Positions 1-6,414 of a DNA stretch of 10,456 nucleotides are shown piece after piece. This DNA is from JBHIFB01 sp046760905 (lineage in GTDB: Bacteria; Gemmatimonadota; CAZMKB01), in contig JBHIFB010000113.1 of the NCBI GenBank assembly GCA_046760905.1, forward strand, positions 1 to 10,456, in the 5' to 3' direction. Every line of letters begins with the position of its first letter. Position 1 is the first letter of the stretch. The position numbers were made by a program, and so were the translations under genes. Below the pieces are notes generated by a model. The model was not told the origin of the DNA and did no database searches. It saw only the letters and a program-made list of their open reading frames with translations.

Positions 1-135
1 ATGCGAAACGCCCGAGTGAAAGGACTCGGAGCCCTGAAGACGGTCAATCCGCATGTCGATACAAAAGGAACACTGCCCTGATAACCCGCCTGCGAGCCAC
101 ATGCGGGTCAATGCGAAGCGTCGAACTTAAGGGCT
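1..135. other. Non-coding, self-complementary left-edge sequence (possible insertion-sequence end or structured RNA)
   Basis: No gene is supported here. Three perfect complementary pairs are visible. CCGAGT (12-17) pairs with ACTCGG (24-29) around a GAAAGG loop. AGCCCT (30-35) pairs with AGGGCT (130-135). CCGCATGT (49-56) pairs with ACATGCGG (99-106) inside that second pair. The hexamer GTCAAT flanks the inner stem on both sides, and ATGCGAA occurs at 1 and 111. One plus-strand frame stays open from 3 to 173, but its translation resembles no family I know. The stretch runs directly into the 31-bp repeat at 136-166, so the simplest reading is the interior of a mobile element cut by the window edge. 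A structured RNA ending near 135 is the alternative. Confidence 0.4.
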
Positions 136-166
136 CTAAGTTCCAGGAAAAATGGGGAAAGACCTC
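136..166 (+). repeat. 31-bp terminal-type repeat, left copy
   Basis: This 31-bp stretch matches the reverse complement of 10402-10432 with a single mismatch (162 versus 10406). The 26-bp core 136-161 is identical. Read outward (leftward), it starts GAGGTCTTTCCCCATTTTTC. From memory, a GG-TCTT start followed by a T run resembles the terminal inverted repeats of ISL3-family insertion sequences. The sequence beyond it (1-135) does not match the sequence beyond the right copy, as expected if the two arms are opposite ends of an IS. No transposase is visible, so the IS identity is inferred. It could instead be a shared upstream regulatory element, because a TTGACT hexamer begins 13 nt inward from both copies. 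Confidence 0.6.
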
Positions 167-178
167 ACATATATAAAC

Positions 179-206
179 TTGACTATAAATAGATTTATAA
201 TAAATT
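179..206 (+). promoter_or_regulatory. Putative sigma70 promoter of the nrnA-moaB-moeA operon
   Basis: TTGACT (179-184) is followed after 16 nt by TAAATT (201-206), in a very A+T-rich stretch (167-237). Its layout matches the clearer promoter at the right edge. A perfect TATAAT lies at 196-201 but is only 11 nt from the hexamer. A second TTGACT lies at 210-215 without a good -10 partner. The exact start of transcription is therefore uncertain, but this is the only gene-free space upstream of the first gene. Confidence 0.45.
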
Positions 207-258
207 ATTTTGACTAAACTTATTTTCATCATTAAAAATGTGTATTACGGAGGAGATA

Positions 259-1305
259 ATGTGGGGAGAAGTGGCATCGCTCATTAAAAAGGGAAAAAAG
301 TTCCTTATAACTACTCACCTGAACCCCGATGGAGATGCCATCGGTTCAGAGCTTGCACTACATGCGTTTCTAAGTTCGATGGGCAAGGAAGTTAGAGTAA
401 TAAACGTCAATCCCACTCCGCCTCATTACAGGTTCCTAGATACCAATGATGTGATCGAAGTCTTTGCAGCCGGGACTTCAAAGAGCGATTGTTTCGATTG
501 TGACATTATTTTTGTTCTCGATATCAGCACATCGAAAAGACTGGGTCCTCTTGGTAATATTGTACTGTCATCTCCTGCGAGAAAGATTTGCATAGATCAT
601 CACCAGAGTAATGACAGGTTTGCCGATGTCAATGTTATTTCAACGGGCGTCTGTGCCACAGGGGAACTGATATACGACCTGATCATGTTCATGAGAGGCT
701 GGCTTGACAGTGATGTTGCACTTCCTCTGTATGTTTCGGTTATGACTGATACCGGAACCTTCAGGTTCTCGAATACAAATGATCGAACACATCTCATCGC
801 CTCTCACCTGGTGAATTCGGGAGTCAATCCCAGGGATGTGTATGAACAGATATACGAGAACAATTCGGTTGGGCAGGTAAGGCTTCTGTCGAAGATCCTG
901 GGCACACTCGAAGTCACAGAAGATGGCAGGATCGCATGGATAAAGGTGAGCCGGAGCATGTTCGAAGACACCGGTTCGAATCCGGAAGATCTGGAAGGCA
1001 TGATAGATTACCTGAGGATGATAGGTGGGGTCGAGGTGTGTCTGCTCTTCCTCGAGAGGGAAATGGGAGGCACGAAAGTTAGTTTCAGGTCAAAGGGCGA
1101 CTTCGATGTGAATCTTTTCGCTTCCAGGTACGGTGGGGGTGGTCATCAGCATGCTTCGGGTATGGTACTCGAGGATGACCTCGACAAATCGGCCTCACGC
1201 GTAATCGAAGATCTGATGCAATCGATGAATCCCGATTCCCACGGTGAAACCGGTGTCGGTGCCGGAACACTCGGGGATGGAAATGATGGGTCATCTGGAG
1301 CATAA
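259..1305 (+). CDS. nrnA: Bifunctional oligoribonuclease / pAp phosphatase (DHH/DHHA1 family, NrnA-like)
   Basis: This is a 348-residue cytosolic DHH-superfamily phosphoesterase of the NrnA type. The family removes mononucleotides from very short RNAs and dephosphorylates 3',5'-pAp, using manganese. The N-terminal DHH domain has HLNPDGDAIGS (residues 20-30), an aspartate strand VLDIS (87-91), the name-giving DHH at 113-115 and TDTGTFRF (163-170). The C-terminal DHHA1 domain carries GGGGHQHASG (292-301), which binds substrate. Length is normal apart from a Gly/Asp/Ser-rich tail after about residue 323. The start at 259 is chosen because GGAGGAG (249-255) precedes it; an in-frame ATG at 238 would add seven residues but would place that ribosome site inside the gene. 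The gene is first in its operon, and its end overlaps moaB. Confidence 0.9.
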   Translation: MWGEVASLIKKGKKFLITTHLNPDGDAIGSELALHAFLSSMGKEVRVINVNPTPPHYRFLDTNDVIEVFAAGTSKSDCFDCDIIFVLDISTSKRLGPLGNIVLSSPARKICIDHHQSNDRFADVNVISTGVCATGELIYDLIMFMRGWLDSDVALPLYVSVMTDTGTFRFSNTNDRTHLIASHLVNSGVNPRDVYEQIYENNSVGQVRLLSKILGTLEVTEDGRIAWIKVSRSMFEDTGSNPEDLEGMIDYLRMIGGVEVCLLFLEREMGGTKVSFRSKGDFDVNLFASRYGGGGHQHASGMVLEDDLDKSASRVIEDLMQSMNPDSHGETGVGAGTLGDGNDGSSGA

Positions 1306-1789
1306 GAAAAAAGCGCCCAAGAGTGTCCGGTGCGCGGTCATCACTGTGAGCGACAGCCGAACCAGGGATAGGGATGACAGCGGGAAGTTAATCGTACGGC
1401 TGCTCGAGGAGAACTCTCATGAGGTTGTGCACTATTCGCTGGTCAAGGATGAGGAGAGCAGAATTCGAACTGAGGTGGAGAGGCTAAGAGAGGCGGGTAA
1501 AGCCCAGGTCGTAATCATAAACGGCGGCACCGGGATCTCGAGCAGGGACAGAACACCAGAAGCCATAGAGCCAATGATGGACAGGAGAATCAGTGGCTTC
1601 GGAGAACTTTTCAGGAGTCTGAGTTTTTCGGATATCGGTTCATCGGCCCTACTATCAAGAGCTTCCGCAGGAGTCATCGGAGGAATGATAGCCTTCCTCC
1701 TGCCCGGATCTCCAGGAGCCGTTGAGCTGGCAATGAACAGGCTGATACTTCCCGAGATCTCACATCTCATATTCGAGGTCAAACGGTGA
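1283..1789 (+). CDS. moaB: Molybdenum cofactor biosynthesis protein MoaB/MogA family
   Basis: A 168-residue protein of the MoaB/MogA family, which binds molybdopterin and adenylates it with ATP before metal insertion. Visible family motifs are AVITVSDSR near residues 18-26, GGTGISSRDRTPEAIEPM at 81-98, and the C-terminal LPGSPGAVELAM at 140-151. A hydrophobic, Ser/Ala-rich stretch between about 118 and 139 completes the fold. Length is typical. In-frame starts exist at 1244, 1277, 1283 and 1286. I chose 1283 because GGGG (1273-1276) lies at workable spacing and the extra residues from 1244 resemble nothing in the family; 1286 is equally possible. It overlaps the nrnA end by 23 nt. Its own stop overlaps the moeA GTG start, so translation of the two is probably coupled. 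Confidence 0.9.
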   Translation: MMGHLEHKKKAPKSVRCAVITVSDSRTRDRDDSGKLIVRLLEENSHEVVHYSLVKDEESRIRTEVERLREAGKAQVVIINGGTGISSRDRTPEAIEPMMDRRISGFGELFRSLSFSDIGSSALLSRASAGVIGGMIAFLLPGSPGAVELAMNRLILPEISHLIFEVKR

Positions 1790-2988
1790 GACCGATCAAA
1801 TCGTTGATATCGATCGATGAAGCCATTTCGCTGATCGATGAGAACACATTGCCCATTGAGAGGACAGAGTCAGTGGACCTTACCGAGGCTGCAGGGCGGG
1901 TCACCTCAAGAGGTATTCGTTCAAGGATAGATATACCGCCTTTTGATCGAGCCGCGATGGATGGCTATGCAGTTAAAGCAGAGGACAGCTTCGGTGCCTC
2001 GAAGCAGTCGCCCGTGAGGCTCAAGCTGCTCGGTAAGATCCATGCCGGCGAAGTCCCGGAGACTCGAGTGGTTCGGGGTGCTTGCCTGCAGATTGCGACA
2101 GGGGCTGTGATGCCGGAAGGGGCTGATTCTGTCATCATGGTGGAATACACCGAAATCGATGCCGGAGAGGTCATCGTTTCAAAGCCGGTGTATCCGGGTG
2201 AAAACGTGAGTCTTGCCGGGAGCGACATCAGGCGGGATTCACCGATCGTTGATGCCGATGTTCCTCTCACCCCTGCTCACATAGGTAGTCTTGCCGCCGC
2301 CGGTGCCGACACGGTTGAGGTCTATGCCAAGCCTACGGTGACGATAATATCGACGGGCGATGAGGTTGTGAAACCACCCCGGGAGCTTGAGCACGGACAG
2401 GTCTACGATGTCAACTCTTACACCCTTGCCGTTCTTCTCACCCAGAACGGTGCACAGGTTCGGCTTAAAGGGCCTTGCAGGGATGATCCGGCATCAATTT
2501 CCGGATGCCTTAATGATCCCGATGCCGACATCATAATATTCACCGGCGGGAGTTCGGTCGGTGAAAGAGATGTGCTGGTGGATGCTCTCGAATCCCACGG
2601 TGTAATCCTCTTCCATGGAATTGCAGTGAAACCCGGCAAGCCTACATTGTTCGCACGGAGCGGGACACAGCTCGTATTCGGGATGCCCGGTTATCCGACT
2701 TCCTGCCTTTCGAACGGTTACATGTTCCTGGTTCCAGCAGTGAGGAAAATGGCGCACCTGCCCGAAGTGCAGCATAAGACCATCCGGCTCCCCATAGGGA
2801 AGCGGATTGTTTCGACTATCGGCAGGCATCAGTTCTTAACTGTCACCGTCGAAAATGGTGTGGCTATGCCAGCCTTCAAGGAATCGGGTGCAATCACGAG
2901 CATGTCCAAGGCTGACGGATACATAGAGATCCCCTCGAATGTGGATCTCGTTGATAGGGGTGAGGTTGTAGACGTCATCCTCTTTTAA
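1786..2988 (+). CDS. moeA: Molybdopterin molybdotransferase MoeA
   Basis: A 400-residue MoeA, which inserts molybdate into adenylated molybdopterin made by MoaB/MogA. The N-terminal region carries IDIPPFDRAAMDGYAV (about 46-61) and GAVMPEGADSVIMVE (106-120). The central MoCF domain has STGDEVVKPP (190-199), FTGGSSVGERD (253-263), VKPGKPTLF (282-290) and GMPGYPTSC (300-308). A C-terminal barrel domain of about 70 residues follows. Many bacterial MoeAs read GLPGNPVS at the last motif, so GMPGYPTSC is a variant; from memory it is commoner in archaeal and deep-branching bacterial homologues. The start is GTG at 1786, overlapping the moaB TGA in a GTGA arrangement. There is no fused MoaB or substrate-binding domain. 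Family assignment is secure. Confidence 0.93.
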   Translation: MRPIKSLISIDEAISLIDENTLPIERTESVDLTEAAGRVTSRGIRSRIDIPPFDRAAMDGYAVKAEDSFGASKQSPVRLKLLGKIHAGEVPETRVVRGACLQIATGAVMPEGADSVIMVEYTEIDAGEVIVSKPVYPGENVSLAGSDIRRDSPIVDADVPLTPAHIGSLAAAGADTVEVYAKPTVTIISTGDEVVKPPRELEHGQVYDVNSYTLAVLLTQNGAQVRLKGPCRDDPASISGCLNDPDADIIIFTGGSSVGERDVLVDALESHGVILFHGIAVKPGKPTLFARSGTQLVFGMPGYPTSCLSNGYMFLVPAVRKMAHLPEVQHKTIRLPIGKRIVSTIGRHQFLTVTVENGVAMPAFKESGAITSMSKADGYIEIPSNVDLVDRGEVVDVILF

Positions 2989-3028
2989 ATGGCGATTAGC
3001 CAACTCGCTTCCTTAATGGAGACACGGG

Positions 3029-3661
3029 ATGGAAGTCACACTCCTTTCAATAACACCAGATGCAGAGAAACTCATCGAGAGGGCGGGGAGAACCTGCTAT
3101 AAATCGCTTCCGAGGATTGGCACCGGGACGGAGAGCAAGTTTATACGGATGCTGGTTGGAAGCGGGCACGAATCCGTTCTGGAGCATGCCGTCGCCACTT
3201 TCAGGATACTGGGCGGTTCGAGAGCTTTCACCCATCAGATGGTTAGGCACAGGCTCTGTTCATTTTCACAGCAGTCCCAGAGATATGTTGACGAGAAGGA
3301 ATTTAAACACGTTGAGCCCCCTTCCATAGCCGATAACGAGCAGGCTCACCGGATCTTCGTTAAGGCCGTTGACTCGGCCAGGAGGGCTTATGCGCGTCTC
3401 CAGGAGCTCGGGATCAAGCGGGAGGACGCCCGTTATCTCCTTCCAAACGCCGTTGAGAGCGAGATAGTAGTATCCGCAAATTTCAGAGAGCTCAGACATA
3501 TATTCAGACTGAGATGCGCGAAAAGCGCTCAGTGGGAGATCCGGCGGATTTGCATTGAAATGCTCAGGATAATGAAGAAAGAAGCACCGAGCGTCTTTGC
3601 GGACTTCGTGGTTGACGATGACAGGATGGTTGCCGATATTATTCGTGAAGATCAAGAGTAG
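3029..3661 (+). CDS. thyX: Flavin-dependent thymidylate synthase ThyX
   Basis: A 210-residue ThyX, which methylates dUMP to dTMP with methylenetetrahydrofolate, FAD and NADPH, replacing the classical ThyA. The signature RHRX7S is exact: R73, H74, R75 and S83 within RHRLCSFSQQS, followed by QRY. Other family blocks are SGHESVLEHA (45-54), the ARYLLPNAVESE stretch (about 138-149), and NFRELRHIFRLR with a downstream AQWEIR. The start ATG has GGAG at 3018-3021, seven nt upstream. The gene sits between moeA and moaA with no biochemical reason I can see, and its stop overlaps the moaA GTG by one nt. The use of ThyX fits an organism relying on the alternative dTMP route, but the absence of thyA cannot be judged from this window. 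Confidence 0.96.
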   Translation: MEVTLLSITPDAEKLIERAGRTCYKSLPRIGTGTESKFIRMLVGSGHESVLEHAVATFRILGGSRAFTHQMVRHRLCSFSQQSQRYVDEKEFKHVEPPSIADNEQAHRIFVKAVDSARRAYARLQELGIKREDARYLLPNAVESEIVVSANFRELRHIFRLRCAKSAQWEIRRICIEMLRIMKKEAPSVFADFVVDDDRMVADIIREDQE

Positions 3662-4617
3662 TGAACATGATAAACTATCTCAGGATCTCGGTGACGGACA
3701 GATGTAACCTCAGATGCCTCTACTGTCATCCGGAAGGAGTGGTCGGGAGAGGTGAGCTTCTCAGCTTTGAGGAGATCTACCAGATAGCTCAAGCTGCGGT
3801 ACTCTTAGGCATCAAGAGGATCAGGCTAACCGGGGGCGAGCCAACCGTAAGAAGGGGACTACTTCGCCTGATTGAGATGCTCAGTTCGCTTGATGGTCTC
3901 AAGGAGCTGACACTCACGACAAACGGTCTGCTGCTATTTCCGATGACCAGGGATCTCAAGGCTGCAGGACTGTCACGTGTGAATGTGAGCCTCGACACGC
4001 TGGACCCGGAGAAATACGTTCGAATAACAGGTGTTGACGGGCATTCCAGAGTTCTGCAGGGTATCAATGCTGCAAGGAAATGCGGGCTCGAACCAGTCAA
4101 GATCAATATGGTTGCGATGAAAGGTATTAACGATGACGAAATAGAGAAGTTCGTACTTTATGCAATGGGAGAGGGTATACGGGTGCGGTTCATCGAGATG
4201 ATGCCTTTCCACTGCAACAAAGGATTGCAGAAGGAGCACTTCCTATCCGCAGGCGAGATCCTCGGAGTTCTGCAGCAGAAGTTTTCCCTTGTTGAGAGCG
4301 GTGGAGGCGGCCCCGGACCTGCCAGATACTATAGTATAGGGGAATCGGTGGGACTGATAGGTCTCATAACACCCTTCTCCAGGCCCTTCTGCGCTAGCTG
4401 CAATCGCCTGAGGTTGACTTCTCGGGGCGGGCTGCGCAACTGCCTGTTTTCTGATCACGAACTGGACCTGAGAGCCCATGTACGAACAGGTGCTGGCATG
4501 GAGGAGCTATCTGACCTGATAAGGTCCTCGATCTCCATGAAGGGAAGTGATCATCACCATCTCATTCATGGAGAACCCGGCTGCAACGTGTACAGCATTT
4601 CACAGATAGGCGGATAG
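3661..4617 (+). CDS. moaA: GTP 3',8-cyclase MoaA (radical SAM)
   Basis: A 318-residue radical SAM enzyme for the first step of molybdenum cofactor synthesis, turning GTP into 3',8-cyclo-GTP; MoaC, not in this window, completes cPMP. The N-terminal 4Fe-4S site is C15, C19, C22 in CNLRCLYC, followed by TGGEPTVR (57-64). The substrate-side cluster ligands C244, C247 and C261 keep the CX2CX13C spacing, and the protein ends in the GG dipeptide typical of MoaA. The start is GTG at 3661; ATG at 3667 is an alternative. Either way the N-terminus begins right before YLRISVTDRCN and lacks the roughly ten-residue FGR-type leader seen in most MoaA. An in-frame stop at 3646 excludes a longer form. Function still looks intact. 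Confidence 0.94.
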   Translation: MNMINYLRISVTDRCNLRCLYCHPEGVVGRGELLSFEEIYQIAQAAVLLGIKRIRLTGGEPTVRRGLLRLIEMLSSLDGLKELTLTTNGLLLFPMTRDLKAAGLSRVNVSLDTLDPEKYVRITGVDGHSRVLQGINAARKCGLEPVKINMVAMKGINDDEIEKFVLYAMGEGIRVRFIEMMPFHCNKGLQKEHFLSAGEILGVLQQKFSLVESGGGGPGPARYYSIGESVGLIGLITPFSRPFCASCNRLRLTSRGGLRNCLFSDHELDLRAHVRTGAGMEELSDLIRSSISMKGSDHHHLIHGEPGCNVYSISQIGG

Positions 4618-4649
4618 AGCATAAGAAGACGAAGAATAGGGAACGAGAT

Positions 4650-5504
4650 GTGGAGATAAAAGTTGTGAAAACAGCCGGATTTTGCTGGGGTGTGAAACGC
4701 GCTCTCTCTATGATTTCCGAGGCGGCTGCTCATACAAAAGGGCCGCTGTATTCTATAGGACCGGTCATACATAATCCTCAGACCGTCGAGCGCTTGAGAA
4801 GTGAACTCGGTATGAAGGTAATCGACTCGATCAATGACATTACCGGCGGTACTGTAGTAGTGAGGACCCATGGAGTGGGGCCAGCGGTAGTTGAAGAAGC
4901 ACGCTCGAAGGGGTTGGAAGTCCTGGATGCGACGTGCCCTTTCGTCTCGAAGATACAGGAATACGCCAGGATGCTAACGAGAGAGGGATATAACCTCATA
5001 ATTATTGGTGAGCGTAATCACCCAGAAGTATCAGGTATCATTGCACATGCCGGGGGGAAGGTCAGGGTTATAGAGAATGCTGAAGATGTGAAGAGCCTGG
5101 GAAATTACAAACGTGCCGGGGTGGTTGTCCAGAGCACGCAGGAAGAGGAATCGGTAAGGGATATCGTTGCAGCACTTTTGCCGAAGGTCGGCGAGCTCAG
5201 GCTTTTCAACACCATTTGTAATGCGACTCTGAGCAGACAATCGGAAACCAGACAGCTTGCCAGGGAAGTCGAGTTGATGGTGGTTGTCGGTGGGCGTAAC
5301 AGCGGAAATACAAGGCGGCTCGTTGACATATGTAAACAGACCGGCGTGAAAACGATTCACATAGAGGACGGGAGTGAACTTGATCAAGTGTGGCTGGACG
5401 GTGTAGAAAGGATAGGTATTACAGCTGGCGCCTCAACCCCCGATTCAGTGCTGGCGGCTGTCATAAAATCTATAAAAGAAGCGAGTGACAGAGCCGGATC
5501 ATGA
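4650..5504 (+). CDS. ispH: 4-hydroxy-3-methylbut-2-enyl diphosphate reductase IspH
   Basis: A 284-residue IspH, last enzyme of the MEP pathway, reducing HMBPP to isopentenyl and dimethylallyl diphosphate with a 4Fe-4S cluster. The three cluster cysteines are C12 (GFCWGVKRA), C96 (DATCPFV) and C190 (NTICNATLSRQ). Conserved His41, His74 and His124 and catalytic-type Glu126 (ERNHPEVSG) are present, as are GGRNSGNTRRL (214-224) and TAGASTPD (258-265). It is a stand-alone enzyme of usual length, without the S1-domain extension found in some Clostridia. The start is GTG at 4650, preceded by AGGGAA; the ATG at 4648 is in another frame. It lies 32 nt after moaA, and its last codon and stop overlap the next start as ATGA. 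Confidence 0.96.
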   Translation: MEIKVVKTAGFCWGVKRALSMISEAAAHTKGPLYSIGPVIHNPQTVERLRSELGMKVIDSINDITGGTVVVRTHGVGPAVVEEARSKGLEVLDATCPFVSKIQEYARMLTREGYNLIIIGERNHPEVSGIIAHAGGKVRVIENAEDVKSLGNYKRAGVVVQSTQEEESVRDIVAALLPKVGELRLFNTICNATLSRQSETRQLAREVELMVVVGGRNSGNTRRLVDICKQTGVKTIHIEDGSELDQVWLDGVERIGITAGASTPDSVLAAVIKSIKEASDRAGS

Positions 5505-6313
5505 TTGAGAATGGATTACATAAGAAAGAGACCTCCCTGAGAAGAGTCGATCTTCAGACGTCACTGGTCTACGGCCCTGTATCATCGAGGAGACTCGGGA
5601 AGTCTCTCGGAATCAACCCCATCACACCTGGCAGGAAGGTCTGTTCGTTCAACTGCGTGTACTGCCAGTACGATGCGGAAAAACCGGTCTGGCCCCCGAG
5701 CGAAATCGATAAATCCCTTTTCGCAAGTATCAGGGATATAGAATCTCGATTGAGGGAAGAGTTAATCGTCCTGAGTGAGAAAGGCAACAGAATAGACTAT
5801 ATCACCTTCGCAGGGAACGGGGAACCGACCCTGCATCCCGATTTTCCCGAGCTTGTAGGCATGGTGCTGACTGTGAGGGATCTTCTCAACCCTCAGGCGA
5901 AAACCGCAGTCCTAACAAATGGTTCTACCCTGGTGAAGGAACCGATACGAAAGGCGGTCGGGATGCTCGATAAGGCGATAGTGAAACTCGATGCTGCTTC
6001 GCAGAGGAGCCTCATTAGGGTCAACAGGCCATATAATGGCTTTGAATTGACGGATATTCTGAATGCACTATCAGAATTGGAAAACCTTGTGGTCCAGATC
6101 CTTTTATTCGGTGGTACATTGACGAATGCGACAGAAGAGGATTTGAAAGTTCTGATTGACACACTCAATATCATACATCCCAATGAGATCCAGCTCTATT
6201 CGCTTGACAGAGCCCCGGCCAAAGACGGCATAGTTCCCATTCCAAGGTCTGCTCTCATCCAGATTGCCGACAGGCTTCGAACAGAAACCGGTCTTTGCGT
6301 GACAGTATACTAG
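5501..6313 (+). CDS. Radical SAM protein of the COG0731 (TYW1-related) family, function unknown
   Basis: A 270-residue radical SAM protein. The cluster motif is C48, C52, C55 (CSFNCVYC), the CX3CX2C spacing of the superfamily. Just before it is GPVSSRRLGKSLGIN (25-39), a hallmark of the COG0731 group of Fe-S oxidoreductases related to wyosine-synthesis TYW1. The SAM-binding strand follows as FAGNGEPTLHPDF (about 104-116). Only one further Cys (near 266) is present, so no second cluster site is evident. The group is widespread in anaerobic bacteria, and its substrate in bacteria is, as far as I know, unassigned. A tRNA-modifying role would be a guess from TYW1 alone. The start overlaps the ispH stop as ATGA, implying coupled translation. 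It closes the first block. Confidence 0.85.
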   Translation: MIENGLHKKETSLRRVDLQTSLVYGPVSSRRLGKSLGINPITPGRKVCSFNCVYCQYDAEKPVWPPSEIDKSLFASIRDIESRLREELIVLSEKGNRIDYITFAGNGEPTLHPDFPELVGMVLTVRDLLNPQAKTAVLTNGSTLVKEPIRKAVGMLDKAIVKLDAASQRSLIRVNRPYNGFELTDILNALSELENLVVQILLFGGTLTNATEEDLKVLIDTLNIIHPNEIQLYSLDRAPAKDGIVPIPRSALIQIADRLRTETGLCVTVY

Positions 6314-6316
6314 ACC

Positions 6317-6350
6317 GCCTCTCCACTTGAATTGTACAGAGGCTGATTTT
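6317..6350 (+). terminator. Possible weak intrinsic terminator after the radical SAM gene
   Basis: GCCTCT (6317-6322) and AGAGGC (6338-6343) form a perfect 6-bp stem with a 15-nt loop, followed by TGATTTTA. The loop is long and the T run only four, so termination would be partial at best. Position between two gene blocks supports it, but it overlaps a candidate promoter. Confidence 0.35.
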
Positions 6351-6355
6351 ATATT
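6327..6355 (+). promoter_or_regulatory. Putative promoter of the acyl-CoA mutase block
   Basis: TTGAAT (6327-6332) is followed after exactly 17 nt by TATATT (6350-6355). They lie in the 101-nt gap before the mutase start, the largest gap inside the rightward gene array. The -35 box matches consensus at four of six positions and the -10 box at five of six. Confidence 0.4.
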
Positions 6356-6414
6356 CTCACTGTGTGGGATATGCCTTACTTGGGAGTCTATGGATGGTAG
6401 GAGGCAGGGATCAC

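Noticed and set aside
3..176. Plus-strand open frame through the left edge, possibly a transposase end
   Set aside because: It matches no transposase motif I know, and the strong stem pairing explains the sequence better; kept only as an alternative.
196..201. Perfect TATAAT
   Set aside because: Only 11 nt separate it from TTGACT at 179-184, too short for a sigma70 promoter, and no -35 box is seen 16-18 nt upstream.
44..232. Leftward 62-residue open frame at the left edge
   Set aside because: It runs through the 31-bp repeat and the A+T-rich promoter region, has no ribosome site and no recognisable protein features.
1..237. Molybdenum cofactor riboswitch, or RNase P, tmRNA or rRNA fragment, at the left edge
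   Set aside because: None of the conserved blocks of these RNAs that I know could be found, and the likely promoter lies downstream of the structured part.
3060..3329. Second plus-strand open frame inside thyX
   Set aside because: It lies wholly within a clear ThyX gene in another frame, without family resemblance.
6314..6414. Cobalamin riboswitch before the B12-family mutase
   Set aside because: The gap is only 101 nt and shows no B12 box or GCCACTG element.
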